Numbered from the stretch's first letter, positions 46,895 to 56,761 are shown. The stretch: DNA of 64,000 nucleotides from Pseudomonas fluorescens (GCF_900215245.1 NZ_LT907842.1:682001-746000); one strand, 5' to 3'. Program-made: numbers and translations. The notes: a model not told the origin generated them from the letters alone.

Positions 46895-47812
46895 ATGTCC
46901 CTGACGTTGCGCCAAGTTCGCTACTTTATCGCCACCGCCGAAATCGGCCAGATTTCCCAGGCGGCGATTCATCTGAACATCTCCCAGTCGGCCGTGACCA
47001 CCGCGATCAAGGAGCTGGAGGCGATGCTCGGCGTGCAGTTGTTCGTGCGCTCGGCCCAGGGCATGAACCTGACCGACGCCGGGCGGCACTTTCTGAACCG
47101 CGCCTACGTGATCGTGCGCAGCGTGGATGACGCACTGAACAGCCCGCTGCCGGACTACCGCGCCAGTGGCGTGCTGCGTGTCGCCGCCAGCTACACCGTG
47201 CTCGGCTACTTCCTGCCCCACCACCTGCAGCGCATGGAACACTGGCACCCGGACGTGACCATCGAGGTGTTCGAACAGGAGCGGCAGGCCATCGAACACG
47301 GCCTGCTCGACGGCCAGTTCGACATGGCCGTGGTGCTCACCGCCAACCTCACGCACCCGGATATCGTTTCCGAAATCCTGTTCAATTCGGAACGCCGGCT
47401 GTGGCTGCCCAGCCACCATCCCTTGTGCGAGCGCGGCGCCGTCAGCCTGGCCGACGTGGCGCAAGAACCGTACATTCTGCTGACCGTCGATGAAGCCGAA
47501 CACAGCGCCATGCGCTACTGGGAACAGGCCGGGCAAACGCCCAAGGTGCGGCTGCGCACCAGTTCGGTCGAGGCCGTGCGCAGCATGGTTGCCAACGGCA
47601 GCGGCGTGGCGATTCTGTCGGACCTGGTGCACAGGCCCTGGTCGCTGGAAGGCAAACGCATCGAAACCCTGACCGTGACCGACCCGGTAGCGCCCATGAG
47701 CGTCGGCCTGGCCTGGCACCGCGAACGGGCATTTACCCCCGCCATGCAGGCCTTCCGGGATTACTTCCACGACGCCTTCCTCGCGCCGCAACAACTCTCG
47801 GCACGGCGCTAG
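46895..47812 (+). CDS. LysR-family regulator, divergent from pxpABC
   Basis: 305 residues. [40 protein letters not shown]; effector-binding domain from about residue 90. Its position suggests control of 5-oxoprolinase genes. Stop overlaps the next, convergent LysR gene by 4 bp. Confidence 0.85.
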   Translation: MSLTLRQVRYFIATAEIGQISQAAIHLNISQSAVTTAIKELEAMLGVQLFVRSAQGMNLTDAGRHFLNRAYVIVRSVDDALNSPLPDYRASGVLRVAASYTVLGYFLPHHLQRMEHWHPDVTIEVFEQERQAIEHGLLDGQFDMAVVLTANLTHPDIVSEILFNSERRLWLPSHHPLCERGAVSLADVAQEPYILLTVDEAEHSAMRYWEQAGQTPKVRLRTSSVEAVRSMVANGSGVAILSDLVHRPWSLEGKRIETLTVTDPVAPMSVGLAWHRERAFTPAMQAFRDYFHDAFLAPQQLSARR

Positions 47813-48705
47813 AGCCGCGACTGCAACAGGGCGGCCAGCCAATCCATAAAAACCCGCACCCGCTGCGGCACATGCCGCTGCCCGGCGTACAGCAACGACA
47901 CGTCCAGCGCCGGCGCCGGGTAGTCCGGCAAGATGGCCACCAGCTCGCCACTGTCGAGTAAATCGCGAATGCCCAGCACGGGCACCTGGGTAATGCCAAA
48001 GCCGCCCAGGCATGCCGCCTTGTACGCATCGGTGCTGTTGACCGTGACCCGCCCCGCCATCGGAACACGCTGCACTTTGTTGCCCTGCAGGTATTCGAAG
48101 CCCGCCGAACGTGAACCCAATGGCCGCACGTAATGCACCAACTGGTGATGCGCCAGGTCGGCCAGGGTTTCGGGCATGCCATAGCGCTGAACGTACCCGG
48201 CACTGACGCAGTTGATCATCGGCATGCTGCACAACCAGCGCGCCACCACCGACTGATCCGGCTGCGCGCCCACCCGCAACACACAATCGAAACCTTCCGC
48301 GAGCAGGTCGACCTGGCGGTCGGTGGTGCTGATTTCCAGCTCGATCAACGGGTGTGCGTGCATAAAGTCGGGCAGGCGCGGCAGGATCAAATCCCGCGCC
48401 ATGACGTTGGGCATGTCCACGCGAATACGCCCGCTCAATTGCGCCTCATCCTGGCGAAACAGGCCTTCGAGTTCCTCCATGTGTGACAACAGGTCTTTGC
48501 TGCGCGCATACAACACGCGCCCGTCCTGAGTCGCTTGCACCTTGCGCGTGGTGCGCTGCAACAGGCGCGCCCCGAGCAGTTCTTCCAGCGCCTGCACATG
48601 CTCGGACACGGTGGAGCGCGGCAGGCCGAGGCTCTCGCCCGCCTGGGTGAAACTCGACAATTCGGTGACTCGCACGAAGGTCCGCAAAAGCTCAAGTTTG
48701 TTCAT
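47809..48705 (-). CDS. LysR-family regulator, divergent from the SDR gene
   Basis: 298 residues from the ATG at 48705 ([15 protein letters not shown]). [32 protein letters not shown]. The effector domain resembles the CrgA/DhcR-like group of LysR proteins. It is divergent from a short-chain dehydrogenase gene, 106 bp apart, which it most likely controls. Confidence 0.85.
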   Translation of the reverse strand: MNKLELLRTFVRVTELSSFTQAGESLGLPRSTVSEHVQALEELLGARLLQRTTRKVQATQDGRVLYARSKDLLSHMEELEGLFRQDEAQLSGRIRVDMPNVMARDLILPRLPDFMHAHPLIELEISTTDRQVDLLAEGFDCVLRVGAQPDQSVVARWLCSMPMINCVSAGYVQRYGMPETLADLAHHQLVHYVRPLGSRSAGFEYLQGNKVQRVPMAGRVTVNSTDAYKAACLGGFGITQVPVLGIRDLLDSGELVAILPDYPAPALDVSLLYAGQRHVPQRVRVFMDWLAALLQSRL

Positions 48706-48811
48706 GGGATTGTTCGCCTTATCCGGCCAGTGATTCCGATTCACCTGTGTTTATCACGTTATGGGCGGACAAATACACTGGCTCGCACCATCACACTCAG
48801 AGGCACTCACC

Positions 48812-49570
48812 ATGACCCGTAAAATCGCACTGATCACCGGCGCCAGCCGCGGCTTGGGCAAAAGCGCTGCGCTGCATTTGGCGGCACAAGGCGTCGACAT
48901 CATCGGCACTTACCACAGCGCTTCGGGCGAAGCCCAAGCGGTGAAGGCACAGATCGAAGCCCTCGGTGGCCGCGCCGCCATGCTGCAACTGGATGTGAGC
49001 CAGAGCGGCACGTTCAATGACTTCGTCGGCGAGATCGCCACGGTGCTCAAGGATGTGTTCGCACGGGACCACTTCAACTTTCTGATCAACAACGCCGGGA
49101 TCGGCGCCCACGCCAGCTTTGCCGAGACCACCGAGGAACAGTTCGACCGCCTGATGGCTATCCACTTCAAGGCGCCGTTTTTCCTGACCCAGAAACTGCT
49201 GCCGCTGATCAGCGATGGCGGGCGCATCATCAATATTTCCAGCGGCCTGGCGCGTTTCAGCCTGCCTGGGTATGCGGCGTATGCGTCGATGAAAGGCGCG
49301 GTGGAAGTGCTGTCGCGCTACCAGGCCAAGGAGCTGGGGCCGCGCGGTATCACCGTCAACACCCTGGCACCCGGCGCGATTGCCACTGACTTCAGCGGCG
49401 GCGCCGTGCGCGATAACCCGGCGCTGAATGCAATGGTCGCCAACAACACCGCGCTGGGCCGAGCCGGTTTGCCCGACGATATTGGCGGGGCGATTTCGAC
49501 CCTGTTGGCCGAGGGCAGCAACTGGATCACCGGGCAGCGCATCGAAGCCTCGGGCGGCATGTTTCTGTAA
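48812..49570 (+). CDS. Short-chain dehydrogenase/reductase
   Basis: 252 residues. Rossmann motif TGASRGLG, NNAGIG, and the catalytic Tyr-x3-Lys in YAAYASMKGAVE are present, with the C-terminal GASGGMF-type end (EASGGMFL). It is an NAD(P)-dependent oxidoreductase of unknown substrate. AGAGG is about 9 bases before the ATG at 48812. Confidence 0.9.
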   Translation: MTRKIALITGASRGLGKSAALHLAAQGVDIIGTYHSASGEAQAVKAQIEALGGRAAMLQLDVSQSGTFNDFVGEIATVLKDVFARDHFNFLINNAGIGAHASFAETTEEQFDRLMAIHFKAPFFLTQKLLPLISDGGRIINISSGLARFSLPGYAAYASMKGAVEVLSRYQAKELGPRGITVNTLAPGAIATDFSGGAVRDNPALNAMVANNTALGRAGLPDDIGGAISTLLAEGSNWITGQRIEASGGMFL

Positions 49571-49620
49571 GCATTCTGCGCTAGCATCAATGCCTTCAGA
49601 TCACTGACAGGCAATCACCG

Positions 49621-50526
49621 ATGAGTTTTGATCCAGGCTTGGCCGGTGGCATGGGCGTATTGGCCGCGGTGGTCGATAGTGGCAGTTTTGCCCGCGCCGC
49701 CGACAGCCTGGAGATGACGCCTTCGGGGGTCAGCCGGGCGATTTCCCGCCTGGAAAAGCGCTTGGGGATTCGCCTGTTCGACCGCACCACGCGCTCGGTG
49801 CAATTGACCGATGAGGGGCGTCGCTTCTACCAGCAAATCGCCCCGTTGCTGGCCGGTCTCGAAGAGGCCGCCAACGCGGCGGCCGACAGTGCGCTCACCG
49901 TACGCGGGCGTTTGCGGGTGAATATCGACCCGTACTTCTCGCGATTGGTGTTGGGCCCGGTGTTGGGCGATTTCATGCGCAGCTATCCGCAATTGCAACT
50001 GGACCTGCACACCCGCGACCAACTCGGCGACCTGGTCGCCGATGGCTTTGACCTGGCCATTCGCTTCGGCATCCCGCAATCCTCCTCGCTGATCGCCCGC
50101 AAACTGATGGAAGTGCGCGTGCTCACCGTGGCCTCCCCGGCCTACCTTGAACAATTCGGTCGACCGCGCATTCCGCAAGACCTGGAACACGGGCACATGT
50201 GCCTGGATTTTCGTGACGCGCAAACCGGGCGTCCGTTTGCCTGGGAATTCCACCGCGCCGGCGAGCAGGTCATCGTACGCACCGATGGCCGCCTGGTGGT
50301 CAACGACGCCAGCACGTTGTACAGCGTGTGTGAGCACGGCCACGCGGTGGCGCAAATGCTCGATTTGGGCCTGGCGCCGGCGCTCAAGGCCGGCAGCCTG
50401 GTGGAGTTGTTTCCCGACTGGCCGGACGAGCGTTTTCCGCTGTACGCCTACTACCCGTCGCGGCATTTGCCCGCCGCGAAGGTGCGGGCATTTCTGGATT
50501 TTGTCGCGTCGCTCAAGCTTGGCTAG
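49621..50526 (+). CDS. LysR-family regulator
   Basis: 301 residues. HTH: AAVVDSGSFARAADSLEMTPSGVSRAISRLEKRLG; effector domain thereafter. It follows the SDR gene by 50 bp on the same strand. Its 3' end overlaps the convergent PACE gene by 14 bp. Target unknown. Confidence 0.85.
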   Translation: MSFDPGLAGGMGVLAAVVDSGSFARAADSLEMTPSGVSRAISRLEKRLGIRLFDRTTRSVQLTDEGRRFYQQIAPLLAGLEEAANAAADSALTVRGRLRVNIDPYFSRLVLGPVLGDFMRSYPQLQLDLHTRDQLGDLVADGFDLAIRFGIPQSSSLIARKLMEVRVLTVASPAYLEQFGRPRIPQDLEHGHMCLDFRDAQTGRPFAWEFHRAGEQVIVRTDGRLVVNDASTLYSVCEHGHAVAQMLDLGLAPALKAGSLVELFPDWPDERFPLYAYYPSRHLPAAKVRAFLDFVASLKLG

Positions 50527-50953
50527 GCAGCCGTTGCTGGACGATTTTTTCCCGAATCACGTCATAGCCCCAGTGGTACACATAGGTGTACGGCAGGAAG
50601 AACAGCAGTACGCCGATGTCGAGGATGAACGCCTCCAACAGGCTGATCTTCAACACACCGGCAATCAGCGGCACCGCCAGGATGATCAGGCCACCTTCAA
50701 ACAACAGCGCATGCAGCACCCGGGTCCAGCCGCCGTTGGCCAGTTGCAGCCGCGCTTTGAGGCGATCGAACAGGCTGTTGAAAATGATGTTCCAGGTCAG
50801 CGCCAACACGCTGACACCCAAGGTGACTGCGCCCATTTCCAGGGCCGGCCTGCCGGTGATCCAGACCAGCAGCGGCGTACAGATCAACAAGGCCAACCCT
50901 TCAAAGCCCAGGGCCTGGCAAACACGTTCAGTAATCGATTTGGTAGGGTTCAT
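50513..50953 (-). CDS. PACE-family efflux transporter
   Basis: 146 residues with four membrane helices in two repeated halves. Each half carries the PACE pattern (ERVCQALGFEGLALL and RVLHALLFEGGLIIL) with a membrane Glu, and WNIIFNSLFDRLKARL links them. PACE proteins such as AceI export chlorhexidine and polyamines. It is divergent from a LysR gene, as aceI is from aceR. Confidence 0.88.
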   Translation of the reverse strand: MNPTKSITERVCQALGFEGLALLICTPLLVWITGRPALEMGAVTLGVSVLALTWNIIFNSLFDRLKARLQLANGGWTRVLHALLFEGGLIILAVPLIAGVLKISLLEAFILDIGVLLFFLPYTYVYHWGYDVIREKIVQQRLPSQA

Positions 50954-51041
50954 AACCCGGCTCCGTGAATGACTAGGGTTGCCATCATTACCCTGCGAAC
51001 CGATACTTCATAACCAATAACCATCGATCAGGGCGATAGTC

Positions 51042-51896
51042 ATGGCCTCAAATGAAGTGCTGCAGGCGTTTGTGCAGGCGGCCACCCAAGGTTCGTTTTC
51101 GGCCGCGGCGCGTAAACTGGGCAAGAGCCAGTCCACGGTCAGTGCGGCGGTGGCGAGCCTGGAAATTGACCTGGATGTGGTGTTGTTTGATCGCAGCAGC
51201 CGCAAACCGACGCTCACCCCGGCCGGCCACGTGTTGTTACAACGCGCCGAACAGGTGCTGGAGGCCAGCAGTCGCCTGGAGTTGGCGGCCAGCCAATTGG
51301 CTCAGGGCCTGGAGCCGAAGTTGAGTATCGCCATGTCCGATACGTACCAGTCGGAACGCTTTGAACTCGCCCTCAAAGCCTTCGAACAACGCTACCCGGA
51401 CCTGGAGCTGGAATGGCTGATCGCCGAGTGCGAAGACCTGATCGCCCTGGTGCAAAGCGGCCGCGCCCAGATTGCGCTGATCGAAGCCCAAGAGGTTTAC
51501 CCGCCCGACCTGACCCGCGCGCCCGTGGCGGAGCGCACGGAAATCGCCCTGTTCGTCGCCCCCGCCCATCCCTTGGCCAGCCTGCAAAACATCGACCAGC
51601 ACGCCTTGCAGCAACACCGTGAACTGCGCCTGGCGAGCATCATCAGCCCCAATGAAACCAGGCCAGCGGGCCGTGTGTGGTCGGCACCGAGTTTTCTCAT
51701 GCTGATGGAAATGGCCCAACTGGGCTTCGGCTGGGCGGCGCTGCCGCGCTGGCTGGTGGAGCGCTTCGGCAATGCCGGGCTGGTTGAACTCGATGTGCGC
51801 AGTTGGCCGCGGTCGGTGGCGGTGGATGCGCTGTGGTCGCGGCAACACCCGCCGGGGCCGGCGGGGAGCTGGATGTTGCGGCAGATGCTGGAATGA
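51042..51896 (+). CDS. LysR-family regulator of the PACE transporter
   Basis: 284 residues. HTH: AFVQAATQGSFSAAARKLGKSQSTVSAAVASLEIDLD; effector domain from about residue 90. It is divergent from the PACE gene with 88 bp between starts, so it probably activates it in response to a cationic ligand (by analogy with AceR). Confidence 0.85.
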   Translation: MASNEVLQAFVQAATQGSFSAAARKLGKSQSTVSAAVASLEIDLDVVLFDRSSRKPTLTPAGHVLLQRAEQVLEASSRLELAASQLAQGLEPKLSIAMSDTYQSERFELALKAFEQRYPDLELEWLIAECEDLIALVQSGRAQIALIEAQEVYPPDLTRAPVAERTEIALFVAPAHPLASLQNIDQHALQQHRELRLASIISPNETRPAGRVWSAPSFLMLMEMAQLGFGWAALPRWLVERFGNAGLVELDVRSWPRSVAVDALWSRQHPPGPAGSWMLRQMLE

Positions 51897-51924
51897 TTCT
51901 TCCAGGCACCCTAGAGGACTAACT

Positions 51925-52011
51925 GTGGGAGCGGGCTTGCTCGCGATGGTCGCGGGTCAGTCACAAATGTACTGGCTGGCCGGCCGCCTTCGCGAGCAAG
52001 CCCGCTCCCAC
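51925..52011. repeat. REPIN
   Basis: Inverted pair GTGGGAGCGGGCTTGCTCGC ... GCGAGCAAGCCCGCTCCCAC with a CGGCCGGCC-like loop segment. Confidence 0.9.
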
Positions 52012-52041
52012 AGTGGAAGGGTGTTGGATTTTAGATATGTG

Positions 52042-52635
52042 TCAGGCCGCAGCGCATTGCGGTGGGCGGTGGTTCTGGAAGTATTCATGCACGTCGCGCA
52101 GTGCCGGCAACTCCAGGGCTTGCGCCGAAAAACACAAACCGACTCGACGCGTCGGCGCCGGCAGGTGCCATTCGCGAATCACCACCCCGGCCCGCTCGGC
52201 CGCCATCGACTGCGGCAACATCGCCACGCCCACGCCAGCAGCCACCATGTGCAACGCCTGGGTCAGCGAACCGGCATGCCCAGCCACCGCTTGCGGCGAG
52301 CGGCCGTAGAGCGCCATCAACCGTTGGTGAGAGTCGTGCTGCGGGCACGTGATCCAGTCTTCAATCGGGGCCCATGCCTGTTCTGTGCCGGCCAGGGCCA
52401 TCGGGTGCAACGCCGGTAATGCCATCACGTAGGACTCTTCCCAGAGCGGCAGGAACAATTCGTCCTCGCAGCACATTTCCTCCACAGCCAAACGCCCGTC
52501 GCCTTCGCAGCCTTCCTGCAGCGTCAGCAACAAACCCGGCAGCCCTTGGTGCGCCATGCGCAGGAACGTTTCGATCTGGCTGTCGGCGATATCGCCTTCC
52601 ACGCCCAACTCCAGCGCGATACGGTTTTCACGCGG
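52042..52635 (-). pseudogene. LysR regulator lacking its DNA-binding domain
   Basis: About 195 codons of a LysR effector domain (GLLLTLQEG, CCEDELFLPLWEESYVMALP, AAGVGVAMLPQSMA) running to a normal stop. The N-terminal wHTH is missing: the frame runs into the truncated SDR gene at about 52635. It cannot bind DNA as a LysR protein. Confidence 0.8.
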
Positions 52636-53015
52636 TAGCCGGCAGCATGGTTGCGCGCAAAAGCGGCACGATCATCAACGTGAGTTCCGTGGCCGGGCGC
52701 AAGACCTTCCCGAACCACGTCGCTTATGTCGGCACCAAGTTCGCCGTGCATGGGATTTCGGAAAACCTGCGCGAAGAATTATCGCCAAGCAATGTGCGCG
52801 TCATCACCATCGCCCCTGGCGCAGTGGAAACCGAGTTGCTCGGCCATACCACCGATGCGGCGATCAAAAGCGGATATCAGGCCTGGAAACAGGCGATGGG
52901 CGGCACCGTGTTGAGTGCCGATGATGTGGCATCGGCCATTGCCTATGCCTATCAGCAGCCGCAGCATGTGTGCATTCGTGAGATCGTGCTGGCCGCAACG
53001 CGCCAGCAGCCGTAA
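52636..53015 (+). pseudogene. SDR dehydrogenase lacking its N-terminal half
   Basis: About 125 codons: SMVARKSGTIINVSSVAGRK, the active-site YVGTK, then VRVITIAPGAVETELLGHTTD to the stop. The Rossmann TGxxxGxG part is absent. The sequence starts where the divergent LysR remnant ends, so one deletion removed both 5' ends and the shared promoter. Confidence 0.82.
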
Positions 53016-53056
53016 ACCGATGGGGGAGCTGGCTTGCCAGCGCCCACCGTTGTTCG

Positions 53057-54280
53057 TCATTGCCTGGGTGATTTGAGTTCGGCCAGACGCCGCTCTATGA
53101 AGCGTTTTTCTGGGGTTTGCAGGGTCAGTGACAGGGCTTTTTCGTACGCTTCACGGGCGTCTTCGGTTCGCCCCAGTTGCCGACAAAACTCCCCGCGTGC
53201 CGAATGCGCCAAGTGGTAATCCAGCAACTCCCCGCGCCGCAAAATGCCTTCCACCTGCTCCAAACCGGCCAATGGCCCTTGCCACATGGCAAACGCCACG
53301 GCGCGGTTCAATTCGATCACCGGAGAGGGCACGGCCCTGAGCAACACATCGTAAAGCCCGACGATCTGCGGCCAATCCGTCTCGCCGGCGCTCGGGGCTT
53401 CGGCGTGTACCGCCGCAATCGCCGCTTGCAGGCAATACGGTCCAAAGCGCCCCGTTGTCAGTGCTTGTTCCACCAACGCGCAGCCTTCCGCGATCAAGGA
53501 CGCATCCCACAAGGCGCGGTCCTGTTCATCCAGCAACACCAACTCACCGCCCGCCGAAGTGCGCGCCGCTCGGCGGGATTCGTGCAGCAGCATCAGCGCC
53601 AGCAAGCCCATGACTTCAGGCTCGGGCAGCAACTCCAGCAGCAAGCGGCCAAGGCGGATGGCTTCGCGCGTCAGTTCCTCACGGGTGAGGTCGGCGCCCA
53701 TGGACGCCGAATACCCTTCGTTGAACACCAGGTAAACCACGCGCAGCACACTCTCTAAACGCTCGGGCAACGCGTCGAGGGACGGGACTTGGTAGGGAAT
53801 CTTCGCCTCGCGGATCTTGCCTTTGGCGCGCACGATGCGTTGGGCAATGGTGGTGGGCGTGGTGAGAAAGGCGCGGGCGATTTCCTCGGTGGTGAGGTCA
53901 CAGATCTCACGCAAGGTCAGCGCCGTCTGGGCGTCGGGCGCCAGTGCCGGGTGGCAGCAGGTGAAGATCAGGCGCAGGCGGTCGTCTTCCACGTCTTCCT
54001 CACTCCAGTGCGCCGCTTCCAGTGCGTCGGCCTGCGCCTGCAGCAACGGGGTAAAGCGCGCCTGACGGCGCAGGCGGTCGATGGCTTTGAAACGGCCGGT
54101 CGACACCAACCACGCCCGCGGATTTCTCGGCACCCCGTCTTGCTGCCAGCGCTCGACCGCGACGAAGAACGCCTCGTGCAAGGCTTCTTCGGCGAGGTCG
54201 AAATCACCGAGCAGGCGAATCAGCGTGGCCAGCACGCGCCGTGATTCGCTGCGGTAAATCGCCTCCAGCTGAGGCGTCAA
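53057..54280 (-). CDS. ECF sigma factor of the ECF42 type
   Basis: 407 residues. Sigma2 (LGDFDLAEEALHEAFFVAVERW) and sigma4 (LTLREICDLTTEEIARAFLTTPTTIAQRIVRAK) occupy the first ~170 residues. A long helical C-terminal extension follows (VVYLVFNEGYSASMG, ELNRAVAFAMWQGP), typical of ECF42, which has no dedicated anti-sigma. It is the last gene of an operon with a YCII/DGPF protein, as usual for ECF42. Confidence 0.88.
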   Translation of the reverse strand: MTPQLEAIYRSESRRVLATLIRLLGDFDLAEEALHEAFFVAVERWQQDGVPRNPRAWLVSTGRFKAIDRLRRQARFTPLLQAQADALEAAHWSEEDVEDDRLRLIFTCCHPALAPDAQTALTLREICDLTTEEIARAFLTTPTTIAQRIVRAKGKIREAKIPYQVPSLDALPERLESVLRVVYLVFNEGYSASMGADLTREELTREAIRLGRLLLELLPEPEVMGLLALMLLHESRRAARTSAGGELVLLDEQDRALWDASLIAEGCALVEQALTTGRFGPYCLQAAIAAVHAEAPSAGETDWPQIVGLYDVLLRAVPSPVIELNRAVAFAMWQGPLAGLEQVEGILRRGELLDYHLAHSARGEFCRQLGRTEDAREAYEKALSLTLQTPEKRFIERRLAELKSPRQ

Positions 54281-54753
54281 TCGGGCATACCTTGGGTCAC
54301 CAACGTCACCAGGCGATCCAGGCTCTGGCCCCAGCCGTCATGAAAGCCCATGGCTTCGTGGGCCTGTTTGTCGGCTTCGCTCCAGTGCATGGCGCGGGCG
54401 GTATAGAGGGTTTTGCCGTCGACCTCTTCGAAGGTGACTTCGGCGGTCATGAAGGGCTTGTCCGACGGCACCCACCCCGGCGCATACGCGTCGGTGAACA
54501 CCAGCCGGCTCGGCGCTTCGATCTCCAGAAACACGCCTTGGGTCGGGTATTCGGCGCCATCCGGCGCGCGCATCAGCGTGCGGAACACGCCGCCGACCCA
54601 CAGGTTCATTTCGCACTCGGGGGTGGTCATGCCGTGCGGCCCCCACCATTGCTGCAACAGCGCGGGGGTGGTCCAGGCGCGAAACACTTTGCTGCGGGGC
54701 GCATCGATCAAACGGCGGATGGACAGTTCAAATTCAGCCGGCTGGGTGTTCAT
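54277..54753 (-). CDS. SRPBCC (AHSA1-like) domain protein
   Basis: 158 residues. SRPBCC fold: FELSIRRLIDAPRSKVFRAWTTPALLQQWWGPHGM and a C-terminal MGFHDGWGQSLDRL helix. It binds a hydrophobic ligand of unknown identity. The stop overlaps the sigma factor start by 4 bp, giving translational coupling. Confidence 0.88.
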   Translation of the reverse strand: MNTQPAEFELSIRRLIDAPRSKVFRAWTTPALLQQWWGPHGMTTPECEMNLWVGGVFRTLMRAPDGAEYPTQGVFLEIEAPSRLVFTDAYAPGWVPSDKPFMTAEVTFEEVDGKTLYTARAMHWSEADKQAHEAMGFHDGWGQSLDRLVTLVTQGMPD

Positions 54754-54787
54754 GGGTAAACCTCCTTGAGTCTTGTGGTGGTTGTCT

Positions 54788-55132
54788 TCAGAGATTCAAT
54801 TCGCGCACGGGGCGCACTTCCACACTGCCGACCCGGGCCGCCGGAATGCCACCGGCCACCTGGATCGCTTCATTCAAGTCCTTGGCTTCGATCAGGTAAA
54901 ACCCGGCGAGCTGTTCCTTGGTTTCGGCAAACGGTCCGTCGGTGATCGACAGCTTGCCATTGCGCTTGCGCACGGTGGTGGCGGTGCTCACCGACTCCAG
55001 CGGCTCGGCGGCAAGCATCCGCCCGCTGGCCTGGATAGCCTGGGCATAGGCGAAACATTCCGGGTCTTCGGGGCTGTCCGGCGAGGTGTGCAGCACCTGT
55101 TCGTTGCTGTAAATCAGGCAGAGGTATTTCAT
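54788..55132 (-). CDS. YCII-related (DGPF) protein
   Basis: 114 residues. Contains ITDGPFAETKEQLAGFYLIEA, the DGPF motif that gave the family its name, and MKYLCLIYSNE at the start (ATG at 55132, GGAGAG upstream). A regular partner of ECF42 sigma factors; proposed as a sensor or enzyme of unknown chemistry. Confidence 0.9.
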   Translation of the reverse strand: MKYLCLIYSNEQVLHTSPDSPEDPECFAYAQAIQASGRMLAAEPLESVSTATTVRKRNGKLSITDGPFAETKEQLAGFYLIEAKDLNEAIQVAGGIPAARVGSVEVRPVRELNL

Positions 55133-55174
55133 GGCGCTCTCCGTTTTCGGCCTATCCACTATAGTTGCCGGCGA

Positions 55175-55594
55175 TCAGGGTTCCAGCCCGAACAGCGCGG
55201 TGCCGCTGTGCATATCGAAAGGGGCCGACCAATGCTCATGCACCACACGCCATTGGCCGTCGATCCGCTGGTAACCGGCGGTCACGCGCATCCAGCACGC
55301 CTTCACGACGCCATCCGGCCCGGCGCCGCCGCAGTGGGCCAGCCAGTGCGCAAACGCGCTGTCAGGCGCTTCCACAATATGCAGCTCGTGAAACTCGAAA
55401 ATACCCGGGCCGGGGCAATGCTTCATGCATTCGTCCCAATGCGCACGGTAGGCGGCCTTACCTTTGAATTGCAGTGCAGTAACAGCGTCGAACGAGACGA
55501 TATCGTCGGCATAAAAGCTGACAATCTTGTCGATATCCCGGGCAAGCACGGCTTGCTTCCATTGATCGATCAGGCGGTTGATGGCGGTGCTCAT
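55175..55594 (-). CDS. SnoaL-like/NTF2-fold protein of the ECF42 operon
   Basis: 139 residues. NTF2/SnoaL pattern: INRLIDQWKQAVLARDIDKIVSFYADDIVSFD, then WRVVHEHWSAPFD. AGGAG lies 8 bases before the ATG at 55594. Head of the four-gene unit with 42 bp before the YCII gene. The family includes small isomerases and ligand-binding proteins; specific role unknown. Confidence 0.85.
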   Translation of the reverse strand: MSTAINRLIDQWKQAVLARDIDKIVSFYADDIVSFDAVTALQFKGKAAYRAHWDECMKHCPGPGIFEFHELHIVEAPDSAFAHWLAHCGGAGPDGVVKACWMRVTAGYQRIDGQWRVVHEHWSAPFDMHSGTALFGLEP

Positions 55595-55744
55595 GGCGAT
55601 ACTCCTGGGGCGGGGGAAATCACAAGGGACACCCTTAGTCGAATGACTCATCGGCCAATCGACAGTCCGTTGAAAAATACTTTCGCCGCCGGCAAAGCCG
55701 CTAGAATCCGCGCTTCTTTGTAGGATTTCGGATACGCCCCCCCG

Positions 55745-56239
55745 ATGGAAACTCGCCTCGTCCCCTATGAGACGCTGAGCCTTGTGCAAAAACAGCAACT
55801 CGACACGCTGCAAGTGCATCCCGAGCAACTGGCGTTCTGCGGCGATATCTACTGCGCGCTGAACAGCCTGCTGGTTAACCCCAACCCTGCGGCCATCAAA
55901 GGGTTCGCCCTGCTCGCCGACGACCTTCCGGTGGCATTCCTGCTGCTTAAACGCCCGCCTTGCCTGCCCCATTGGGCGAGTGAACACAGCGCGACCCTGC
56001 ATGCGTTGCAGGTGGATCGACAGCAGCAAGGGCGCGGGTTCGGCAAAGCGTGTTTACAGGCGCTGCCGGCGGTGGCGAGGCAGGCATGGCCGCAGATCAA
56101 GGGGTTGGAGTTGTCGGTGGACGCGGACAATGTGGCGGCAATGGGCTTGTACCTGGCCGCCGGATGGGTGGACAGCGGGGAGGCCTATAGGGGCCGGATC
56201 GGGTACGAGCGCAGGCTGACGCTGGTAATCGCCGAGTGA
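55745..56239 (+). CDS. GNAT-family N-acetyltransferase
   Basis: 164 residues. Acetyl-CoA binding motif A is LQVDRQQQGRGFGKACL, and ELSVDADNVAAMGLYLAAGW forms motif B. The acceptor substrate is unknown. It is divergent from the ECF42 operon, 150 bp apart. Confidence 0.87.
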   Translation: METRLVPYETLSLVQKQQLDTLQVHPEQLAFCGDIYCALNSLLVNPNPAAIKGFALLADDLPVAFLLLKRPPCLPHWASEHSATLHALQVDRQQQGRGFGKACLQALPAVARQAWPQIKGLELSVDADNVAAMGLYLAAGWVDSGEAYRGRIGYERRLTLVIAE

Positions 56240-56246
56240 CGTGACA

Positions 56247-56272
56247 CCTGTGGCGAGCGGGCTTGCCACAGG
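56247..56272. repeat. Compact REP hairpin of a different core
   Basis: CCTGTGGC-GAGCGGGCTT-GCCACAGG, a short perfect-stem element with the GTGGCGAGCGGGCTTGCC core. Confidence 0.75.
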
Positions 56273-56281
56273 ATCGAGGGT

Positions 56282-56761
56282 TTACTTGGCTTCGACCGGC
56301 AACCAGATCTCCACACTGCCGATGCCCTTGCGCGCGTCAAAATCTGCGCTGTAGTGCTCGAAATCCGCCCCGGCGACCTTGTAGCCCGAGTGCGGCAACC
56401 ACTCGAACATGATCCGCTCGTACGTCTGCTCCAGCGCCTGCACCGGCCCGTAGTGCGGGAACACGGCGTAGTGATGCGCAGGAATTTCGATGCACTCAAA
56501 GTTACTCGGCACCTCGTCTTTGCTCGGCACTTCAACCCCGGCCATGTAATCGAATTCGCCGTGATTGGGGTTATGACAAACACCATAAGTCACGCCGCCG
56601 ACACGACGCTTGATCTCTTTGAAGCAGGTGTCAAACAACTCCCACAATTTGGGAATATCACCCACGGTGGCCTTCGAATACCGCCCTTGCACGCCCGCGA
56701 TCACCAGGGCCTTGCCGTCTTCCATACGTGGCTGCAACGGTTGTGTTGTTTGCTGATCCAT
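56282..56761 (-). CDS. GyrI-like/AraC effector-binding domain protein
   Basis: 159 residues. GyrI-like fold: IAGVQGRYSKATVGDIPKLWELFD, YGVCHNPNHGEFDYMAGVEV and ECIEIPAHHYAVFPHYGPV. Such stand-alone domains bind small molecules or gyrase inhibitors. AAGGAG is about 9 bases before the ATG at 56761. Confidence 0.87.
   Translation of the reverse strand: MDQQTTQPLQPRMEDGKALVIAGVQGRYSKATVGDIPKLWELFDTCFKEIKRRVGGVTYGVCHNPNHGEFDYMAGVEVPSKDEVPSNFECIEIPAHHYAVFPHYGPVQALEQTYERIMFEWLPHSGYKVAGADFEHYSADFDARKGIGSVEIWLPVEAK

Noticed and set aside
46790..48286. Minus-strand frame extending pxpA by about 500 codons
   Set aside because: The added part is antisense to a well-supported LysR gene and has no PxpA similarity.
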